The position numbers and the translations under genes were made by a program. DNA of 27,661 nt from Bordetella parapertussis. GTDB lineage: Bacteria; Pseudomonadota; Gammaproteobacteria; Burkholderiales; Burkholderiaceae_C. The notes under the pieces are model-generated. The model saw nothing but the letters and a program-made list of their open reading frames with translations. It did not search any database and had not been told where the DNA came from. The stretch spans positions 1 through 27,661 of the forward strand of contig CAMDCZ010000029.1 of the NCBI GenBank assembly GCA_945890735.1, given 5' to 3'. Below are positions 25,040 through 27,661 of the stretch, in pieces; positions within the stretch are counted from its first letter, which is position 1; the number at the start of each line of letters is the position of its first letter.

Positions 25040-25071
25040 TTGTCAAAGACAAATGCAATAACTTATAAGTT
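25040..25071. promoter_or_regulatory. Candidate control region of the islet operon
   Basis: The AT-rich spacer upstream of the polyglycine lipoprotein holds the inverted repeat TTGTC-AAA-GACAA (25040-25052) and, eight bases further on, the perfect 12-base palindrome AACTTATAAGTT (25060-25071). The first contains TGTCAAAGACAA, which differs at one base from TGTCATAGACAA in the litR/gpx intergenic region. No convincing -35/-10 pair could be fixed on the minus strand. It could equally serve moaC on the plus strand. Confidence 0.35.
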
Positions 25072-25132
25072 TGATTTTTAAATTATCTTGGCTGTTTACC
25101 AATCATTTAGTAGTCATGCGGCGTGTTTTTAT

Positions 25133-25159
25133 TTGTCCACCATGCAAGACTCGTATGAT
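25133..25159 (+). promoter_or_regulatory. Possible sigma70 promoter of moaC
   Basis: TTGTCC at 25133-25138 and TATGAT at 25154-25159 resemble -35 and -10 boxes. The 15-base spacing is short; shifting the -35 to TTTGTC gives 16. A start near 25166 would leave a leader of about 24 bases before the moaC ATG. No Shine-Dalgarno is visible before that ATG. Confidence 0.3.
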
Positions 25160-25189
25160 CCATTCACATTTTTAAAACTCTCACACACC

Positions 25190-25660
25190 ATGTCACTGAC
25201 CCATTTTGATGCCCAAGGCCAAGCCCACATGGTGGACGTCGGCCCGAAAACCACCACCCACCGCATCGCGGTGGCCACCGGTGAAATTCAGATGCTGCCC
25301 GCCACCTTGGCGTTGATCGAGAGCGGCACCGCCAAAAAAGGCGATGTGATTGGCATTGCCCGGATTGCAGGCATCCAAGCCGCCAAGAAAACCAGCGACC
25401 TGATTCCCTTGTGCCATCCCTTGGCCCTGACCCGTGTGGCGCTTGACTTTGAGATTGGGCATGACCCAGCACGGGTGAGCTGCACCGCCACGGTGGAGAC
25501 CCATGGTCAAACAGGTGTGGAGATGGAAGCGCTGGCGGCGGTGCAGGTGGCCTTGCTCACCATCTACGACATGTGCAAAGCCGTGGACCGGGGCATGACC
25601 ATCACCGGTGTCAAGTTGCTTGAAAAGCACGGGGGAAAGTCAGGGAGTTTTGTGGCGTAA
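25190..25660 (+). CDS. moaC: Cyclic pyranopterin monophosphate synthase MoaC
   Basis: 156 residues from ATG 25190. The frame upstream to 25088 lacks family resemblance and is left out. MoaC converts the 3',8-cyclo-GTP product of MoaA to cyclic pyranopterin monophosphate in molybdenum cofactor synthesis. The family signatures are intact: GIARIAGIQAAKKTSDLIPLCHPL, the following TATVETHGQTGVEMEALAA, and TIYDMCKAVDRGM with a C-terminal KLLEKHGGKSG. Lys, His and Asp residues in these segments form the active site. No other mo genes are in the window. It is convergent with the pilin gene, nine bases away. Confidence 0.97.
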   Translation: MSLTHFDAQGQAHMVDVGPKTTTHRIAVATGEIQMLPATLALIESGTAKKGDVIGIARIAGIQAAKKTSDLIPLCHPLALTRVALDFEIGHDPARVSCTATVETHGQTGVEMEALAAVQVALLTIYDMCKAVDRGMTITGVKLLEKHGGKSGSFVA

Positions 25661-25669
25661 CTGGATTTA

Positions 25670-26245
25670 TCACCTGCACTCCGCCGGCGCGAACTTGGCC
25701 TCCAAAGTCGCGCTGACCCCCAAGGTCAATCCTGTTGGGGTTTTGGCGCCTTTGGCCAAGCAGCGCCAGGCCACCGCGCCCTGATCGGGCAGGCTGAAGT
25801 CGGCGGTGGCGTCTGGCAGCGCGCTGGCGGCGGCCACGCTGCCGGTGAACGGCACCAACAACAAGCGGCCTTCACCTGCAGCCTTGGTGGTTGTGATGGT
25901 GATGGTGCCGCTGGTCTTGCTGACCTCAATGCTTTGGATGTTGGCGGTGGCGGCTGGCGGGTTGAACCCGGCGCTGTATCCCTCGCTGGAGGCACTGCCG
26001 CTGCCCAAGACATCAAGCACATTGTTTTTCGCCACGGCCGCCAGGCTCAAGCCCTCGCTCACCCGGGCTCGCACGCTGTAGTCCTGGTAGGCTGGCACGG
26101 CCAGGGAGGCCAAGATGCCGATGATGGCAACCACCACCATCAACTCGATCAAGGTGAAGCCGTTTTGCGCCAGCCTCGACGCTGACGTCAACAAGCTTTG
26201 TTGCCAAGGTCTGGCACAGGGGTGGTCGGGGGGGTGGCATGGCAT
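25670..26245 (-). CDS. Type IV pilin (PilA-like) with long leader
   Basis: 191 residues from ATG 26245, which has AGGAG six bases upstream (26252-26256). The prepilin site is NG^FTLIELMVVVAIIGILASLAVPAYQDY: Gly29 at -1, Phe30 as the methylated first residue and Glu34 as the conserved Glu5. The C-terminal WRCLAKGAK ... FAPAECR pair would close the disulfide loop of a major type IVa pilin. The mature part is about 162 residues. The 29-residue leader is far longer than the usual 6-10 and contains two Cys, five Pro and several charged residues. It is a single gene between moaC and terC; no assembly genes are present here. It may be the major pilin or a minor or competence pseudopilin, but size and the disulfide favour a pilin. 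Confidence 0.9.
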   Translation of the reverse strand: MPCHPPDHPCARPWQQSLLTSASRLAQNGFTLIELMVVVAIIGILASLAVPAYQDYSVRARVSEGLSLAAVAKNNVLDVLGSGSASSEGYSAGFNPPAATANIQSIEVSKTSGTITITTTKAAGEGRLLLVPFTGSVAAASALPDATADFSLPDQGAVAWRCLAKGAKTPTGLTLGVSATLEAKFAPAECR

Positions 26246-26347
26246 GGTCAGCTCCTGTGTGGTGGGGAGCTGCCATTGTTCAAAGCCGGCGCCAGCGGGT
26301 GTGAAAGTGCGGTGGCCGATGTTTGTGAGCCGCACTTCCCCCTGTGC

Positions 26348-27091
26348 TCAGGGGGGCAATTCGCGGTTCAGGTCTTTGGCTTTGCCCCAGCGCTTTTTGG
26401 CTTGCCCAACCATGACAACCATCAATGCACCCGCCACACCAGCGGATTGGTAGAACCAGGATTGCACCTTGGGTGCGGCATCGCCCAACACCTCGGTTGG
26501 CACGTAAGGCAGGACGGCTGGGTCCGTGGCGGCCATGGTGCCAGCGATCCAGCCCATCAACATGCCGCCCACCGTGATCACCCAGGGGAATCGGTCCATC
26601 AACCGAATCACAAAGGTGCTGCCCCAGACGACGATCGGGATGCTGACCAACAGGCCAAAGACCACCAGTGCCAGCTTGTAGTCGCCGCCACCGGCCTCGG
26701 CCGCAGCGGCCACGCCGACCACGTTGTCCACGCTCATGACCAGGTCGGCAATGATGATGGTTTTGACCGCGCCCCAGAGTTTCTCGCTGGCGTCAACTTC
26801 ATGGTCTTCGTCTTCTTGGGTCAGCAACTTGATGCCGATCCAAGCCAGCAACAAGGCGCCAATCAGCTTCAGGTAGGGGATGCCCAACAAGGTCAGGGCA
26901 AAACCAATCAACACCACACGTATCACGATGGCACCCATGGTGCCCAGCAAAATGCCACGGCGGCGCTGGTGCTCGGGCAGCCCACGGCAGGCCAAAGCGA
27001 TGACGATGGCGTTGTCACCGCCGAGCAAGATGTCGATCAGGATGATCTGACCGACGGCCAACCAAAACGCGGGGTCTTGAAGCAATTCCAT
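26348..27091 (-). CDS. TerC family integral membrane protein
   Basis: 247 residues with about seven membrane helices. Two inverted copies of the family motif are visible: LIDILLGGDNAIVIALA in helix 1 and IADLVMSVDNVVGVAAA in the middle, each with the paired acidic residues thought to bind a metal ion. This is the YjbE-type subgroup (two TerC halves, no CBS domains). Members export manganese or similar divalent ions, or aid metal loading of exported proteins. The tellurite name is historical. The C-terminal tail is basic. The start ATG directly abuts the sucD stop (TAAATG), so it is co-transcribed with succinyl-CoA synthetase. Confidence 0.93.
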   Translation of the reverse strand: MELLQDPAFWLAVGQIILIDILLGGDNAIVIALACRGLPEHQRRRGILLGTMGAIVIRVVLIGFALTLLGIPYLKLIGALLLAWIGIKLLTQEDEDHEVDASEKLWGAVKTIIIADLVMSVDNVVGVAAAAEAGGGDYKLALVVFGLLVSIPIVVWGSTFVIRLMDRFPWVITVGGMLMGWIAGTMAATDPAVLPYVPTEVLGDAAPKVQSWFYQSAGVAGALMVVMVGQAKKRWGKAKDLNRELPP

Positions 27092-27661
27092 TTAAAGCAT
27101 GGCCTTGAGCAGCTTGCCCATTTCAGACGGGTTGCGGGTGATTTTGAAACCGCACTCTTCCATCACGGCCAGTTTGGCTTCTGCCGTGTCAGCGCCACCG
27201 CTGATCAAGGCGCCTGCGTGACCCATGCGTTTGCCTGCAGGAGCAGTCACGCCCGCGATGAAACCAACGATCGGTTTTTTCATGTTGGCTTTGCACCAGC
27301 GTGCGGCTTCAGCCTCGTCAGGGCCACCGATTTCGCCAATCATGATGACCGCGTCGGTGTCGGGGTCGTCGTTGAAAGCGCGCATCACATCAATGTGCTT
27401 CAAACCATTGATCGGGTCGCCACCGATGCCGACGGCGCTGGATTGGCCCAAACCGATTTCGGTCAACTGCGCCACGGCTTCATAGGTCAAGGTGCCAGAG
27501 CGCGACACCACACCGATGCGGCCTTTGCGGTGAATATGGCCAGGCATGATGCCGATCTTGATTTCGTCTGGGGTGATCAAACCAGGGCAGTTGGGGCCGA
27601 GCAACAGGGTGCGTTTGCCGCCCGCGGCTTCCTTGGCCTTCATCTTGTTGCGCACATGCAG
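27092..27661 (-). CDS. sucD: Succinyl-CoA synthetase alpha subunit, 3' part
   Basis: The last 189 codons of sucD; the start lies beyond the right edge (full proteins are about 290-297 residues). The CoA-ligase alpha pattern is plain: LLGPNCPGLITPDEIKIGIMPG, VVSRSGTLTYEA, AVGIGGDPINGLKH, MIGEIGG. The phosphorylated histidine is in GKRMGHAGALISGG. The enzyme works with SucB/SucC partners in the TCA cycle, making ATP or GTP from succinyl-CoA. The sucC gene is expected just outside the window. The first in-frame ATG inside the window (27655) is internal and not the true start. Confidence 0.97.
   Translation of the reverse strand: MHVRNKMKAKEAAGGKRTLLLGPNCPGLITPDEIKIGIMPGHIHRKGRIGVVSRSGTLTYEAVAQLTEIGLGQSSAVGIGGDPINGLKHIDVMRAFNDDPDTDAVIMIGEIGGPDEAEAARWCKANMKKPIVGFIAGVTAPAGKRMGHAGALISGGADTAEAKLAVMEECGFKITRNPSEMGKLLKAML

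Noticed and set aside
24998..25189. Molybdenum-cofactor or other riboswitch before moaC
   Set aside because: The likely leader is short and AT-rich and shows no long conserved stem pattern; only small palindromes are visible.
26246..26347. Sigma54 promoter for the pilin gene
   Set aside because: A GG-N10-GC pattern was sought on the minus strand; the nearest match ends in GA rather than GC.

Overview
The window looks like a chromosomal segment of a betaproteobacterium in the Burkholderiales, most likely a Comamonadaceae-type freshwater organism. The evidence is the high G+C third-position bias, the character of the housekeeping proteins (GlnE, PurB, SucD, MltA, YhdP, a DUF3717/DUF1289 protein) and the gene order. 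This is inference from protein appearance; no database was searched.

Left part (1-10422). Minus-strand genes for envelope maintenance come first: yhdP -> carbon-nitrogen hydrolase -> mltA, with the start of one more gene at the left edge. A tiny plus-strand membrane protein gene sits between mltA and the hydrolase. glnE is divergent from yhdP and ends inside the 3' end of rfaE2. rfaE2 follows, with an 8-base overlap, a MerR-type gene encoding a cobalamin-binding LitR/CarH-like photoreceptor regulator.

Middle (10423-17511). Facing away from litR is a tight eight-gene plus-strand run: exported glutathione peroxidase, FAD amine-oxidase-like protein, DUF1365, CFA-synthase-like methyltransferase, GPH/MFS transporter, DUF3833 lipoprotein, short-chain dehydrogenase and NTF2-like protein. 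Every junction is an overlap or a gap of no more than 18 bases. This is the lipid-modification module that other proteobacteria place under LitR or sigmaE-ChrR (light / singlet oxygen) control, related to methylated and furan fatty-acid formation. The methyltransferase has lost some bicarbonate-site residues of true cyclopropane synthases, so it may methylate lipids rather than make rings.

Right part (17525-27661). A YibF-like GST and purB are divergent, followed by a DUF3717/DUF1289 protein and a BepA-like M48 protease. Then comes a visibly AT-richer minus-strand islet of three genes I cannot name (about 21715-25100): a 44-residue polyglycine lipoprotein, a 792-residue secreted protein with 14 cysteines that mostly fall in close pairs, and a 257-residue bitopic protein whose membrane segment resembles the TonB anchor. 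Its upstream region carries a 12-base word differing at one position from one in the litR/gpx intergenic region. Beyond it are moaC, a type IV pilin with an unusually long leader, a TerC-family membrane protein and the 3' part of sucD.

The best candidates for something new are the three-gene islet with its possible regulatory link to LitR, and the altered active site of the CFA-like enzyme in the light-controlled lipid operon.
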